Shown piece by piece: positions 1-9,835 of a stretch of DNA of 64,000 nucleotides. The DNA comes from Streptomyces sp. B21-083 (GTDB taxonomy: Bacteria > Actinomycetota > Actinomycetes > Streptomycetales > Streptomycetaceae), in NCBI RefSeq assembly GCF_036898825.1, contig NZ_JARUND010000001.1:2976001-3040000 (forward strand), given 5' to 3'. Each line of letters opens with the position of its first letter. The stretch's first letter is position 1. The position numbers and the translations under genes are program-made. The notes beneath the pieces were generated by a model. The model was not told where the DNA came from, ran no database searches, and saw nothing but the letters and a program-made list of their open reading frames with translations.

Positions 1-5
1 GTACG

Positions 6-1802
6 GTGAGCGCGACCCAACTCCCCGTCGCCACCGCGGCCGACGTACGCCGGGCCGCCGTCCGGCTGATCCGTGCCGACGTCCGTGCCTTCGTCGCCGT
101 GCTGCTGCTGAACTCGGCTGCCGCCGGTGCCGGACTCGTCGCGCCGTGGCTGCTCGGGCGGATCATCGACGAGGTGCGGGCGGGCGCCGGGGTCTCGGCC
201 GTGGACCGGCTCGGGCTGGTCATCGTGGTGTGCGCGGTGGCCCAGTTGCTGCTGGCGCGCTGGGCGCGGTACGTCGGGTACCGGTTCGGGGAGCGGACGC
301 TCGCGCGGGTGCGGGAGGAGTTCGTGGACCGGGCGCTCGCGCTTCCCGCGTCGGTGGTGGAGCGGGCCGGGACCGGTGATCTGACGGCCCGGGGGACGGC
401 CGACGTCAGCGCGGTCGGCACGACCTTGCGCGACGCCGGGCCGGAGCTGCTGATCGCCTCGGTGCAGTGTCTGTTCATCATCGGCGCCGTGTTCGCGCTG
501 GACCCGCTGCTCGGCCTGTCGGCGGTACTCGCGCAGACCGGCATCTGGTTCGCGCTGCGCTGGTATCTGCGCCGGGCGCGCACCGCGTACCTCGCCGAGG
601 GTTCCGCCAACTCCGAGGTGGCCGAAATTCTCTCGGCGACCGCCTCGGGGGCGCGCACGGTCGAGGCGTTCGGGCTGGCGGAGCGACGGGTCGCGGTGAG
701 CCGGGATGCGCTGGACAACTCCCGCAGCAGACGCCTGCACACGCTGTATCTGCGGACGGTGTTCTTTCCGCCCGTGGAGGTGTCGTACGTCCTTCCCGTG
801 GTCGTCGTGCTGGTGGTGGGCGGCGCGTTGCACGGGCAGGGGACGATCAGTCTGGGCGCGGTCGTGGCGGCTGCCCTGTATCTGCGGCAGTTGGAGGCGC
901 CGCTCGACGAGGTGCTGACCTGGACGGAGCAACTGCAGTCCAGCGGCGCCTCGTTCGCGCGGGTGGAGGGGCTCGGGCGGGCGCCGAGGGGCGGGTCGGA
1001 GGCGTCGCCGGTGCCCGTGCCGGAGGGCGACCGGATCGATGTGACGGGGGTGCGGTACGCGTACGACCGTGGGGGCGAGGTGCTGCGCGGGGTCGATCTG
1101 ACGGTGCGGCCGGGTGAACGGCTCGCGGTGGTGGGGCCGTCGGGTGCGGGCAAGACGACGCTGTGCCGACTGCTCGCCGGGATCGACGAGCCGCGTTCGG
1201 GCACGGTGACCGTGGGCGGAGTGCCGGTCTCCTCACTCGGGCCCGAGGAGCTGCGGAGGCAGGTCGTGCTGGTCACGCAGGAGCACCATGTCTTCCTGGG
1301 CACGGTCCGGGACAATCTGCTGATCGCCGAACCGGCGGCCACGGACGTCGAGTTGTGGGCCGCGCTGGCCGCTGTCGGCGCCGCAGACTGGGTGCGTGAG
1401 CTGCCGGCCGGGCTGGACACCGCGCTGGGCCCCGACGGGGAGTCGACCGACGGTTCACGGGCCCAGCAACTAGCCCTGGCCCGTGTGGTGTTGGCCGACC
1501 CGCACACCCTGATCCTGGACGAGGCGACGGCGTTGCTCGATCCGACGACCGCCCGTCACACGGAGCGCGCGCTGGCCGCCGTACTCGAAGGGCGGACGGT
1601 GATCGCCATCGCGCACCGGCTGCACACCGCGCACGACGCGGACCGGGTGGCCGTGATGGAGGAGGGGCTGATCACCGAACTCGGCACGCACGAGGGGCTG
1701 GTGACGGCGGGCGGGGCGTACGCGGCGCTGTGGCGGTCGTGGCACGGGGAGCAGCAACCGACTTCAACAGAAAAGATCGGTTCGATGCAAAAGAATGAAT
1801 AG
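6..1802 (+). CDS. ABC transporter, fused permease/ATP-binding protein (exporter type)
   Basis: A 598-residue half-transporter. Roughly residues 25-320 form a six-helix type I exporter membrane domain, and residues 345-570 form the ATPase. The Walker A (VGPSGAGKTTL) and Walker B (LILDEATALLD) motifs and the switch histidine (IAHRL) are intact. The signature motif, usually LSGGQ, reads TDGSRAQQ, so one ATP site may be weak, as in heterodimeric exporters. The GTG start sits in a GTGA overlap with a possible stop of an upstream gene outside the window, which would be the partner half-transporter. The substrate cannot be told. The last residues are polar and end in an AT-richer stretch. Confidence 0.85.
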   Translation: MSATQLPVATAADVRRAAVRLIRADVRAFVAVLLLNSAAAGAGLVAPWLLGRIIDEVRAGAGVSAVDRLGLVIVVCAVAQLLLARWARYVGYRFGERTLARVREEFVDRALALPASVVERAGTGDLTARGTADVSAVGTTLRDAGPELLIASVQCLFIIGAVFALDPLLGLSAVLAQTGIWFALRWYLRRARTAYLAEGSANSEVAEILSATASGARTVEAFGLAERRVAVSRDALDNSRSRRLHTLYLRTVFFPPVEVSYVLPVVVVLVVGGALHGQGTISLGAVVAAALYLRQLEAPLDEVLTWTEQLQSSGASFARVEGLGRAPRGGSEASPVPVPEGDRIDVTGVRYAYDRGGEVLRGVDLTVRPGERLAVVGPSGAGKTTLCRLLAGIDEPRSGTVTVGGVPVSSLGPEELRRQVVLVTQEHHVFLGTVRDNLLIAEPAATDVELWAALAAVGAADWVRELPAGLDTALGPDGESTDGSRAQQLALARVVLADPHTLILDEATALLDPTTARHTERALAAVLEGRTVIAIAHRLHTAHDADRVAVMEEGLITELGTHEGLVTAGGAYAALWRSWHGEQQPTSTEKIGSMQKNE

Positions 1803-1838
1803 CCCGTATAGCGAACATGACCAACCGGTCAACGAACC

Positions 1839-1872
1839 TTTTCCAGCCAACTTCTTGACGCGGTCCTGACAG
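1839..1872 (+). promoter_or_regulatory. Upstream element shared by the two M4 protease genes, copy 1
   Basis: This stretch contains AGCCAAC followed, after a short variable segment, by GGTCCTGACA. It lies about 165 nt before the first M4 protease gene. Almost the same string occurs at 4332-4365 upstream of the second M4 gene, in sequence that is otherwise unlike. Conservation of only this block suggests a promoter or activator site. The TTGACG inside copy 1 could be a -35 box, but copy 2 lacks it. Confidence 0.4.
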
Positions 1873-2038
1873 CGCGTGGGTGCGACTGCCACTCTTCCCA
1901 CGGCACCTTCACAGCGACTCCACAGCCACACCGCTGTGATCTTCGCCGCGCATCCGCACGCACCTGTTCTGCCCCGAACGGACGACCACCGTTCGGTCCC
2001 CCCTGGCCGTTCGATCAGCGGCCACGCAGAAGGAGTCA

Positions 2039-4129
2039 GTGTTGAGACGCCTGTCCCACAGACGCACCCCCCACACCTCCTCCCACACCAGCGCCACCGA
2101 GTTCTCCCGCTCCACCCAGCGACGGGTTGCCACCGGCGCCCTCGTCGCGGTAACCGCCCTACTGGTAGCGGCAGTTCAGTCCGGTGCCGCCACCGCGGCC
2201 CCGGAGAAGGCACCGTCGGCCGCGGGCAAGGTCATACCGGGCGCGGAGTCCGTCAAGCTGTCCCCCGCGCAGCGCGCCGCACTGCTGGCCGAGGCCAACT
2301 CCACCAAGGTGGAGACGGCCAGGGAACTCGGCCTGGGCGCCAAGGAGAAGCTCGTCGTCCGTGACGTCGTCAAGGACGGCAACGGCACCGTGCACACACG
2401 GTACGAGCGCACGTACGAGGGACTTCCCGTCCTCGGCGGCGACCTGGTGGTCGACACCGCCAAGTCGGGTGCCACGAAGGGTGTCGTCAAGGCGACGCGG
2501 GCCACCATCAAGGTGGCGACGACGACGGCCTCCCTGCCCGTCGCGAAGGCTGAGAAGCAGGCGCTGACCGCCGCGAAGGCCGAGTCGAAGAGCCCGAAGC
2601 TGAGCAAGGAGCCGAGGAAGGTCATCTGGGCCGCCTCCGGCACCCCGGTGCTCGCGTTCGAGACGGTCGTCGGCGGCCTCCAGCACGACGGCACCCCGAA
2701 CGAGCTGCACGTCATCACCGACGCGGCCACCGGCAAGAAGCTCTTCGAGTACCAGGCCGTCGAGACCGGCATCGGCAACACGGTGTACAGCGGTGCGGTC
2801 GACCTCACCACCACGCAGTCGGGCTCGACGTACAACCTGACCGACGGCGCGCGCGGCGGCCACAAGACGTACAACCTGAACCGCGGCTCCTCCGGCACCG
2901 GCACCCTCTTCTCGGGCCCGGACGACGTCTGGGGCAACGGCCTCGCCTCCAACCTGGAGTCGGCCGGCGCCGACGCCCACTACGGCGCGGCGCTCACCTG
3001 GGACTACTACAAGAACGTCCAGGGCCGCACCGGCATCAAGGGCGACGGCGTGGCCGCGTACTCGCGCGTCCACTACGGCAACGCCTACGTCAACGCCTTC
3101 TGGCAGGACGCCTGCTTCTGCATGACGTACGGCGACGGGTCGGGCAACGCCAACCCGCTGACCGCGATCGACGTGGCCGGCCACGAGATGACGCACGGCG
3201 TCACCGCCAACACGGCGGGCCTGCTCTACTCGGGTGAGTCCGGCGGCCTCAACGAGGCGACCTCCGACATCTTCGGCACCGCCGTCGAGTTCTACGCCAA
3301 CAACCCCTCCGACGTCGGTGACTACCTCATCGGCGAGGAGATCAACATCAACGGCGACGGCACGCCGCTGCGTTACATGGACAAGCCGAGCAAGGACGGT
3401 GCGTCCAAGGACAGTTGGTACTCGGGTGTCGGTGGGGTCGACGTCCACTACTCGTCCGGTCCGGCGAACCACTTCTTCTATCTGCTGAGCGAGGGCAGCG
3501 GCGCCAAGACCATCAACGGCGTCAGCTACAACTCGGCCACCTCGGACGGGCTGCCGGTGACCGGCATCGGCCGGGACAAGGCGGAGAAGATCTGGTTCCG
3601 CGCGCTCAGCACGAAGTTCACGACGAACACCAACTACGCGGGGGCCCGCACCGGCACCCTCGCGGCCGCCGGTGAGCTGTACGGGACGACGAGCGCCGAG
3701 TACACGGCCGTGCAGAACGCGTGGGCCGGGATCAACGTCGGTACGCGTCCGGGCGGCGGTGGCGGCGGCACCGGCACCTCCTTCGAGTCCGCGACCGTCG
3801 TGTCGATTCCGGACAACGGCGCTGCCGTGACCTCGTCGCTCGCGGTCACCGGCATCACCGGCAACGCGCCCACCAACCTGGTGGTCACGCCGAACATCAC
3901 GCACACCTGGCGCGGTGACCTCGTCGTCGACCTGGTGGCGCCGGACGGCTCGGTCTACAACCTGAAGCCGTTCAGCTCCTCGGACTCGGCGGACAACGTG
4001 AACGAGCCCTACACGGTCAACGCCTCCTCCGAGGTCGCCAACGGGACCTGGCAGCTGCGGGTTCAGGACAAGGCGGCTCAGGACACCGGCAGGATCAACG
4101 GCTGGAAGATCACCTTCCCGTCGGCCTGA
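2039..4129 (+). CDS. Secreted M4 (thermolysin-like) neutral zinc metallopeptidase with C-terminal P-domain
   Basis: A 696-residue extracellular protease precursor. An Arg-rich, then hydrophobic signal peptide ends near residue 55. An FTP/PepSY-type propeptide covers about residues 65-250, and the catalytic domain about 255-570. The zinc site is HEMTH (H382, E383, H386) with the third ligand E406 in GGLNEATSD. A histidine in DVHYSSGPANHF provides the second catalytic motif. After a Gly-rich linker, residues 580-696 form a proprotein-convertase P-domain ending in GWKITF. The GTG start follows AGGAG closely; TTG at 2042 is also possible. The gene is a tandem paralogue of the next one, which lacks the P-domain. 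Confidence 0.93.
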   Translation: MLRRLSHRRTPHTSSHTSATEFSRSTQRRVATGALVAVTALLVAAVQSGAATAAPEKAPSAAGKVIPGAESVKLSPAQRAALLAEANSTKVETARELGLGAKEKLVVRDVVKDGNGTVHTRYERTYEGLPVLGGDLVVDTAKSGATKGVVKATRATIKVATTTASLPVAKAEKQALTAAKAESKSPKLSKEPRKVIWAASGTPVLAFETVVGGLQHDGTPNELHVITDAATGKKLFEYQAVETGIGNTVYSGAVDLTTTQSGSTYNLTDGARGGHKTYNLNRGSSGTGTLFSGPDDVWGNGLASNLESAGADAHYGAALTWDYYKNVQGRTGIKGDGVAAYSRVHYGNAYVNAFWQDACFCMTYGDGSGNANPLTAIDVAGHEMTHGVTANTAGLLYSGESGGLNEATSDIFGTAVEFYANNPSDVGDYLIGEEININGDGTPLRYMDKPSKDGASKDSWYSGVGGVDVHYSSGPANHFFYLLSEGSGAKTINGVSYNSATSDGLPVTGIGRDKAEKIWFRALSTKFTTNTNYAGARTGTLAAAGELYGTTSAEYTAVQNAWAGINVGTRPGGGGGGTGTSFESATVVSIPDNGAAVTSSLAVTGITGNAPTNLVVTPNITHTWRGDLVVDLVAPDGSVYNLKPFSSSDSADNVNEPYTVNASSEVANGTWQLRVQDKAAQDTGRINGWKITFPSA

Positions 4130-4186
4130 ACACCCGGCACTTAAGGGCCCGTTCGAACACCGTTCAGGACCCATGAGTGGCAGGGC

Positions 4187-4218
4187 GCCGCCCCGGTGGA
4201 GCAACTCCCCGGGGCGGC
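4187..4218 (+). terminator. Probable intrinsic terminator after the first M4 protease
   Basis: Arms GCCGCCCCGG and CCGGGGCGGC form a 10-bp perfect stem with a 12-nt loop, 58 nt after the stop codon. The 348-bp gap 4130-4477 otherwise holds only the shared upstream element and the ribosome site of the next gene. Confidence 0.6.
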
Positions 4219-4331
4219 ACCGCCTTTACCGCTCACGTACTGGGCCTTTGTCGGCAACGTGCCTGGTCTTTGTCGTCGCTTTACCGAGATCGCGCCGCGT
4301 TACATACACGAAACGTTTGGCCTGTGGTCGA

Positions 4332-4365
4332 TTTTCAGCCAACATCACTTCGGGGTCCTGACATG
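4332..4365 (+). promoter_or_regulatory. Upstream element shared by the two M4 protease genes, copy 2
   Basis: This copy has TTTTC-AGCCAAC, a variable segment, then GGTCCTGACA, matching copy 1 at 1839-1872. It lies about 113 nt before the GTG start of the second protease gene. It is probably a common promoter or regulator site; no known factor is assigned. Confidence 0.4.
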
Positions 4366-4477
4366 TACAGGCCCTCAATGTCAGTCTTCGACGGCACGCC
4401 GCAGCAGTACTCCAGCTTCACCACCACCTCCCGACAGTCACCCCAAGACCGTCAGGAACCCCCACAAAGGAGTCCGC

Positions 4478-6139
4478 GTGACCCCCCTCTACGCGCGTCA
4501 CAAGCGCACCACCCTCGCCATCGCCACCGCCGTCGCTGCCGGGGCACTCCTCACCACCGGTCTGACCACCGGCGCCTCCGCGGAGAGCGAGCCGGCCGGC
4601 ACCTCGGCCAGAGTCTCCGCCGTTCCGATGACGCTGTCCCCCGCCACGCGCACCGCCCTCATCAAGGAAGCCGCCGCCGAAGCCCCGGCGACCGCCGACG
4701 AGATAGGCCTCGGCGCCAAGGAGAAGCTCGTCGTCCGTGACGTCGTCAAGGACGCCGACGGCACCCTGCACACCCGCTACGAGCGCACCTACGCGGGCCT
4801 GCCGGTCCTCGGCGGCGACCTCGTCGTGCACGAGAACGCGGCCGGCACGACCCGGAGCGTGACCAAGGCGCAGAAGGCGGCCATCAAGGTCACCGACCTC
4901 ACCCCCGAGGTCACCACGGCCGCCGTCGAGAAGCAGGCCGTCACGCTCGCCAAGAAGGCCGGTTCCAGCAAGTCGGCGGCGTCCAGCGCGCCCCGCAAGG
5001 TGATCTGGGCCGCCTCGGGCACCCCGACCCTCGCCTACGAGACCGTCGTCGGCGGCCTCCAGGAGGACGGCACCCCGAACGAGCTGCACGTCATCACCGA
5101 CGCGGCCACCGGCAAGAAGCTGTACGAGTACCAGGGCATCGAGACCGGCACCGGCAAGAGCCTGTACTCCGGCACGGTCACGCTGAACACGACGCTGTCC
5201 GGCTCGACGTACCAGCTGACCGACGGCACGCGCGGCGGCCACAAGACGTACAACAAGTCGCACGGCACCAGCTCTTCGGCCGGCACCCTGTTCACCGACG
5301 CCGACGACACCTGGGGCACCGGCGCCGCCTCCAGCTCGACCACCGACCAGACCGCGGCCGTCGACGCCGCGTACGGCGCGCAGAAGACGTGGGACTTCTA
5401 CAAGTCGACGTTCGGCCGCTCCGGCATCAAGAACAACGGTGTCGCCGCCTACTCCCGCGTCCACTACGGCAACGCGTACGTCAACGCGTTCTGGGACGAC
5501 AGCTGCTTCTGCATGACGTACGGCGACGGCGAGGGCAACGTCAGCCCGCTGACCTCGCTGGACGTGGCCGGCCACGAGATGACGCACGGCGTCACCTCCA
5601 ACACGGCGGGCCTGAACTACTCGGGCGAGTCCGGCGGCCTGAACGAGGCGACGTCCGACATCTTCGGCACGGCCGTCGAGTTCTACGCGGCGAACGCCTC
5701 CGACGTCGGTGACTACCTCATCGGCGAGGAGATCGACATCAACGGCGACGGCTCGCCGCTGCGTTACATGGACAAGCCGAGCAAGGACGGCGGCTCGAAG
5801 GACGCCTGGTCCTCGACCCTGGGCAACCTCGACGTCCACTACTCGTCGGGCCCCGCGAACCACTTCTTCTACCTGCTCTCCGAGGGCAGCGGCGCCAAGA
5901 CGATCAACGGGGTCAGCTACAACTCCCCGACGTCCAACGGCTCCACGGTCACGGGCATCGGCCGCGCCAAGGCCGTCCAGATCTGGTACAAGGCGCTGAC
6001 CACGTACATGACGTCGACGACCAACTACAAGGGTGCCCGCACGGCGACCCTGTCGGCGGCCTCGGCCCTGTACGGCGCCAGCAGCACGGAGTACGCGGCG
6101 GTGAACGCGGCCTGGGCGGCGGTCAACGTCAAGGCGTGA
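4478..6139 (+). CDS. Secreted M4 (thermolysin-like) neutral zinc metallopeptidase
   Basis: A 553-residue secreted protease. GTG at 4478 is chosen because AAAGGAG lies 5 nt upstream and a normal signal peptide follows (basic start, then a hydrophobic stretch ending in GASA). The open frame reaches 94 codons further upstream but has no signal-like start there. An FTP-type propeptide covers about residues 70-230. Zinc ligands are H366, H370 (HEMTH) and E390 (GGLNEATSD). Long stretches are nearly identical to the preceding gene, so the pair arose by tandem duplication. This copy stops at the end of the catalytic domain and has no P-domain. Confidence 0.93.
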   Translation: MTPLYARHKRTTLAIATAVAAGALLTTGLTTGASAESEPAGTSARVSAVPMTLSPATRTALIKEAAAEAPATADEIGLGAKEKLVVRDVVKDADGTLHTRYERTYAGLPVLGGDLVVHENAAGTTRSVTKAQKAAIKVTDLTPEVTTAAVEKQAVTLAKKAGSSKSAASSAPRKVIWAASGTPTLAYETVVGGLQEDGTPNELHVITDAATGKKLYEYQGIETGTGKSLYSGTVTLNTTLSGSTYQLTDGTRGGHKTYNKSHGTSSSAGTLFTDADDTWGTGAASSSTTDQTAAVDAAYGAQKTWDFYKSTFGRSGIKNNGVAAYSRVHYGNAYVNAFWDDSCFCMTYGDGEGNVSPLTSLDVAGHEMTHGVTSNTAGLNYSGESGGLNEATSDIFGTAVEFYAANASDVGDYLIGEEIDINGDGSPLRYMDKPSKDGGSKDAWSSTLGNLDVHYSSGPANHFFYLLSEGSGAKTINGVSYNSPTSNGSTVTGIGRAKAVQIWYKALTTYMTSTTNYKGARTATLSAASALYGASSTEYAAVNAAWAAVNVKA

Positions 6140-6308
6140 CGCACGACGCATGACACGTGCCGCGCGGTATGAGCGGTAGGTGAGCGAGTGACCGGCGGGG
6201 CGGTACCCGGAACGAAGGCATTTCCGGGGACCGTCCCGTCGTACGTGTGTCCGCATCCCGCACCCCGCCGCACAGCCACTCCCACCCCCCGCCCTACCCT
6301 TGGGTCCC

Positions 6309-6821
6309 ATGTCCTTCACGTACGCGGAGGTCGGCGCGACCCGCGAGCGCGGCTTCCGTTGCCCGCCCGGCTTCCACCCCATGCATGTGCGCACCCGCAT
6401 CGGCGAGGGCGAGGAGGTCTTCCGGCGCGCCTCCGAGGCCGTCCTCACCTGGGAGATGCACCGCGCGATGGGCGTGGGCATCGACGCCGGCGCCGAACGC
6501 GCGGCCCCCGACGTCGACGTGACCGTCACCCTCGCCGGCGTCATCAAGGCGCCCTGCCGCGTGGTCTGGACGGTGGAGGAACACCGCCGCGCCGGCTGGG
6601 CGTACGGCACCCTGGCCGGTCACCCGGAGTGCGGCGAGGAGTCGTTCGTCGTGGACCGCACCGGCGACGGCACGGTGTGGCTGACGATCAGCGCGTTCAG
6701 CCGCCCCGCGAAGTGGTACGCCAAGGCGGGCGGACCCGCGACGCGGGGCTTGCAGCATGCCTACGCACGGCGGTGCGGGGTCGTGCTGCGGCGACTGTGC
6801 GGGGAGTTCGGGGAGGACTGA
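6309..6821 (+). CDS. DUF1990 family protein
   Basis: A 170-residue cytosolic protein of the DUF1990 family, recognised by the YAEVGATR opening, the central RAPC-like APCRVVW strand, GTLAGHPECGEE and the SRPAKWYAKAGG end. The family is widespread in actinobacteria and has no established biochemical role. ATG at 6309 is preferred; TTG at 6300 would add three residues. It converges on glgP and shares a hairpin with it. Confidence 0.8.
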   Translation: MSFTYAEVGATRERGFRCPPGFHPMHVRTRIGEGEEVFRRASEAVLTWEMHRAMGVGIDAGAERAAPDVDVTVTLAGVIKAPCRVVWTVEEHRRAGWAYGTLAGHPECGEESFVVDRTGDGTVWLTISAFSRPAKWYAKAGGPATRGLQHAYARRCGVVLRRLCGEFGED

Positions 6822-6877
6822 GGCGGCCCGACGCGGCCACAAGACAGCCACAAGCAGCCACAGGCGATTGGCTGGAA

Positions 6878-6904
6878 CTGGTCCTGGCGCAACGCCAGGA
6901 CCAG
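6878..6904. terminator. Bidirectional hairpin between DUF1990 gene and glgP
   Basis: CTGGTCCTGGCG and CGCCAGGACCAG form a perfect 12-bp stem around CAA, between two convergent genes. No T-tract is visible on either strand, so it may act as the hairpin-only terminator type common in high-GC actinobacteria. Confidence 0.55.
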
Positions 6905-6931
6905 CCGCAGGGACCGGTCAGGGCTCGCGAG

Positions 6932-9574
6932 TCACCGCATCAACACCCCCGCCCCCTCCCCCACTTCCTCCGAAGGCACCGCCACCAGCCCCATCTCCGC
7001 GCTCGACGCGAGCAACCGGTGCGACGGCAGGATCCGCACGGTGTACCCGTAGGGTCCCGTCCGGTGCAGGGACAGGGGGCCCTCGTACTGCCAGCGCCCT
7101 TCCGGGTCCGGGCCGCCGACCGCCTTCAGCGGGACCGTCGTCGCGTCGGTGATGCTGTCCTGCGAGTCGACCCGCCCCGAGACCGCCTGGACCTCGACGT
7201 CGTCCGGCACCAGGTCGCCCAGGCCCACCCGTACGCGGAGCGAGAGCGTGGACCCCAGTTCCGCCGTCAGGGCGGGGGCCGTCGCCGCCGAGGTCTCGAC
7301 GTGGTCGACGGTCACCTTGTGCCAGGCGGAGCGGACCCGGGACTTCCAGGCCGCCAACTCCCTTGCCGTGTCTGGGGTCATGGCGCGGTGGGCGCGGGCC
7401 GCGGGGGCGTAGAGGCGTTCCACGTACTCGCGGACCATCCGGCCGGCCAGGACCTTCGGACCCAGGTGGGTGAGGGTCTCGCGGACCATCTCGATCCAGC
7501 GGTCGGGCAGGCCGGTCTCGCCATGCTCGTAGAAGCGCGGGGTGACCCGTTGTTCGAGGAGGTCGTACAGGGCCGCCGCCTCCACGTCGTCCCGGTGGTC
7601 GGGGTCCGTGCCGGCGACGCCGTCCGCAGTGGGGATCGCCCAGCCGAACTCCGGCCGGAACCATTCGTCCCACCAGCCGTCCAGGACCGAGAGGTTGAGG
7701 CAGCCGTTCAGTGCCGCCTTCATCCCGCTCGTCCCGCACGCCTCCAACGGGCGCAGAGGGTTGTTGAGCCAGATGTCGCAGCCGGGGTACAGCTTCTGCG
7801 CCATCGCCATGCCGTAGTCGGGGAGGAAGACGATGCGGTGGCGGACGCGCGGGTCGTCCGCGAAACGCACCAGCTCCTGGATGAGCCGCTTGCCGCCGTC
7901 GTCCGCCGGGTGCGCCTTGCCCGCGATCACGATCTGGATGGGGCGTTCGGGGTGCAGGAGCAGGCCGAGGAGACGGTCGCGGTCGCGCAGCATCAGGGTC
8001 AGGCGCTTGTACGAGGGGACACGGCGCGCGAATCCGATGGTCAGGACGTCCGGGTCGAGCACCCCGTCGATCCAGCCCAACTCCGCCGTACCCGCGCCGC
8101 GTTGACGCCAGGACGCCCGCAGCCGTTCCCGTACCTCCGCCACCAACTGCTCGCGCAGGGACCGTCGTAGCTCCCAGATGTCCTGGTCGGGGATGTCCGT
8201 GACCACGTCCCATCGGTCCGAGGCGCCCACCGTCAGCGCGTCCTCGGTGCGATCCGCGCCTATCTGGCGGGCACCGAGCCTGAACACCTCCGGCGCGACC
8301 CAAGTGGGCGCGTGCACACCGTTGGTGACCGAGGTGATCGGGACCTCGGCGGGGTCGAAGCCCGGCCACAGTCCCGCGAACATCTCCCTGCTCACCTGGC
8401 CGTGGAGAAGGGACACACCGTTCGCCTGGCGGCCCAACCGCAGGCCCATCACCGCCATGTTGAAGAGGTTCGGCTCACCGCCGGGGTAGGTCTCCATGCC
8501 CAGGCTCAACACGCGTTCCACGTCGATGCGCGGGAGTTCGGCGTCGGGGCCGAAGTGGTGGGCGACCAGTTCACGGTCGAAGCGGTCGATGCCGGCCGGG
8601 ACGGGCGTGTGCGTCGTGAAGACCGTGCCCGCCCGGACCGCCTCCAGTCCGGCGTCGAAGTCCAGCCCCGCGTCGCAGAGTTCGGCGATCCGCTCCAGGC
8701 CGAGGAAGCCCGCGTGGCCCTCGTTGGTGTGGAACACCTCGGGGGCGGGATGTCCGGTGAGGCGGCAGTACGTCCGGACCGCGCGCACTCCTCCTATGCC
8801 GAGCAGCATCTCCTGGAGGAGGCGGTGTTCGCTGCCGCCTCCGTACAGCCGGTCCGTGACGCCCCGTTCGCCGAGGTCGTTCTCCTCCACGTCCGAGTCG
8901 AGGAGCAGCAGTGGTACGCGTCCCACCTGGGCCAGCCAGACCCGGGCCCGCAGCGACCGGCCGCCGGGCAGGGCAAGGGAGACCTGGGCCGGGGTGCCGT
9001 CGGGTTCCTTGAGGAGGGTGACGGGGAGCTCGTTGGGGTCGAGGACGGGATAGTGCTCCTGCTGCCAGCCGTCCCGGGACAGCGACTGGCGGAAGTAGCC
9101 GTGCCGGTACATGAGTCCGACGCCGATCAGCGGTACGCCGAGGTCGCTGGCCGACTTCAGATGGTCCCCGGCGAGGATGCCGAGCCCGCCGGAGTACTGC
9201 GGCAGGGCGGCCGTGATACCGAACTCGGGGGAGAAGTAGGCGACGGCGGCGGGGAGTTCGGCCCCCTGGGTCTGCGTCTGCGTCTGGTACCAGCGGGTGC
9301 CGTTGACGTAGTCGTGCAGGTCGTCGGCGACCGCGGTGAGGCGGCGCAGGAAGCGATGGTCCTCGGTGAGTTCGGTGAGCCGCTCGGGCGAGAGGCTGCC
9401 GAGGAGCCGTACGGGGTCGCAGTCCGAGTCGGTCCAGCGCTCGGGGTCGACGGACTGGAAGAGTTCGCGGGTCTCCGCATGCCAGGACCAGCGCAGATTG
9501 CGGGCCAGATCGCTGAGCGGCCTGAGCGGCTCGGGGAGAACGGGACGGACGGTGAACCGACGGATCGCCTTCAC
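6932..9574 (-). CDS. glgP: Alpha-glucan (glycogen/maltodextrin) phosphorylase, GT35
   Basis: An 880-residue enzyme that releases glucose 1-phosphate from alpha-1,4-glucans using pyridoxal phosphate. It carries the actinobacterial N-terminal extension domain (DUF3417-like, starting near VLPEPLRPLSDLARNL). It also has the motifs EFGI near residue 110, NEGHAGF, TNGVHAPTW and, near residue 615, the PLP-lysine region EACGTSGMKAALNG. GTG at 9574 is chosen because GAGGTGG precedes it and the family sequence begins exactly there. A long upstream extension in frame has no homology. It is divergent from the subtilase and close to glgE-treS-mak-glgB, which fits turnover of the glucan those genes build. 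Confidence 0.93.
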   Translation of the reverse strand: MKAIRRFTVRPVLPEPLRPLSDLARNLRWSWHAETRELFQSVDPERWTDSDCDPVRLLGSLSPERLTELTEDHRFLRRLTAVADDLHDYVNGTRWYQTQTQTQGAELPAAVAYFSPEFGITAALPQYSGGLGILAGDHLKSASDLGVPLIGVGLMYRHGYFRQSLSRDGWQQEHYPVLDPNELPVTLLKEPDGTPAQVSLALPGGRSLRARVWLAQVGRVPLLLLDSDVEENDLGERGVTDRLYGGGSEHRLLQEMLLGIGGVRAVRTYCRLTGHPAPEVFHTNEGHAGFLGLERIAELCDAGLDFDAGLEAVRAGTVFTTHTPVPAGIDRFDRELVAHHFGPDAELPRIDVERVLSLGMETYPGGEPNLFNMAVMGLRLGRQANGVSLLHGQVSREMFAGLWPGFDPAEVPITSVTNGVHAPTWVAPEVFRLGARQIGADRTEDALTVGASDRWDVVTDIPDQDIWELRRSLREQLVAEVRERLRASWRQRGAGTAELGWIDGVLDPDVLTIGFARRVPSYKRLTLMLRDRDRLLGLLLHPERPIQIVIAGKAHPADDGGKRLIQELVRFADDPRVRHRIVFLPDYGMAMAQKLYPGCDIWLNNPLRPLEACGTSGMKAALNGCLNLSVLDGWWDEWFRPEFGWAIPTADGVAGTDPDHRDDVEAAALYDLLEQRVTPRFYEHGETGLPDRWIEMVRETLTHLGPKVLAGRMVREYVERLYAPAARAHRAMTPDTARELAAWKSRVRSAWHKVTVDHVETSAATAPALTAELGSTLSLRVRVGLGDLVPDDVEVQAVSGRVDSQDSITDATTVPLKAVGGPDPEGRWQYEGPLSLHRTGPYGYTVRILPSHRLLASSAEMGLVAVPSEEVGEGAGVLMR

Positions 9575-9835
9575 ATTCCACCTCGGTGGTCGTGCGTGAT
9601 GTATCAAACCTGTACATACCAGGACGCACGGCCATGTGCGTCCCGTCATCATCCCCTTGACGGTATCGGGGCGGGAGCGCGGTAACCATGGCGCGTATTG
9701 CGCGCCCCCACCGCGGACCGACTGCCGATATGGCCGATTCCACCCCCGTAGGCCACCTTGTGACACTTCGACCCGCACGAGAGGCTGCCCGGAAGGCCGC
9801 CGGGCGTTGGCGGCCGGGGAGGGGGAACTCCAACC

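Noticed and set aside
2159..6610. Very long minus-strand open frames opposite the two M4 protease genes
   Set aside because: They mirror the high-GC codon pattern of the real plus-strand genes, have Arg/Val/Gly-rich compositions, no domains and no ribosome sites.
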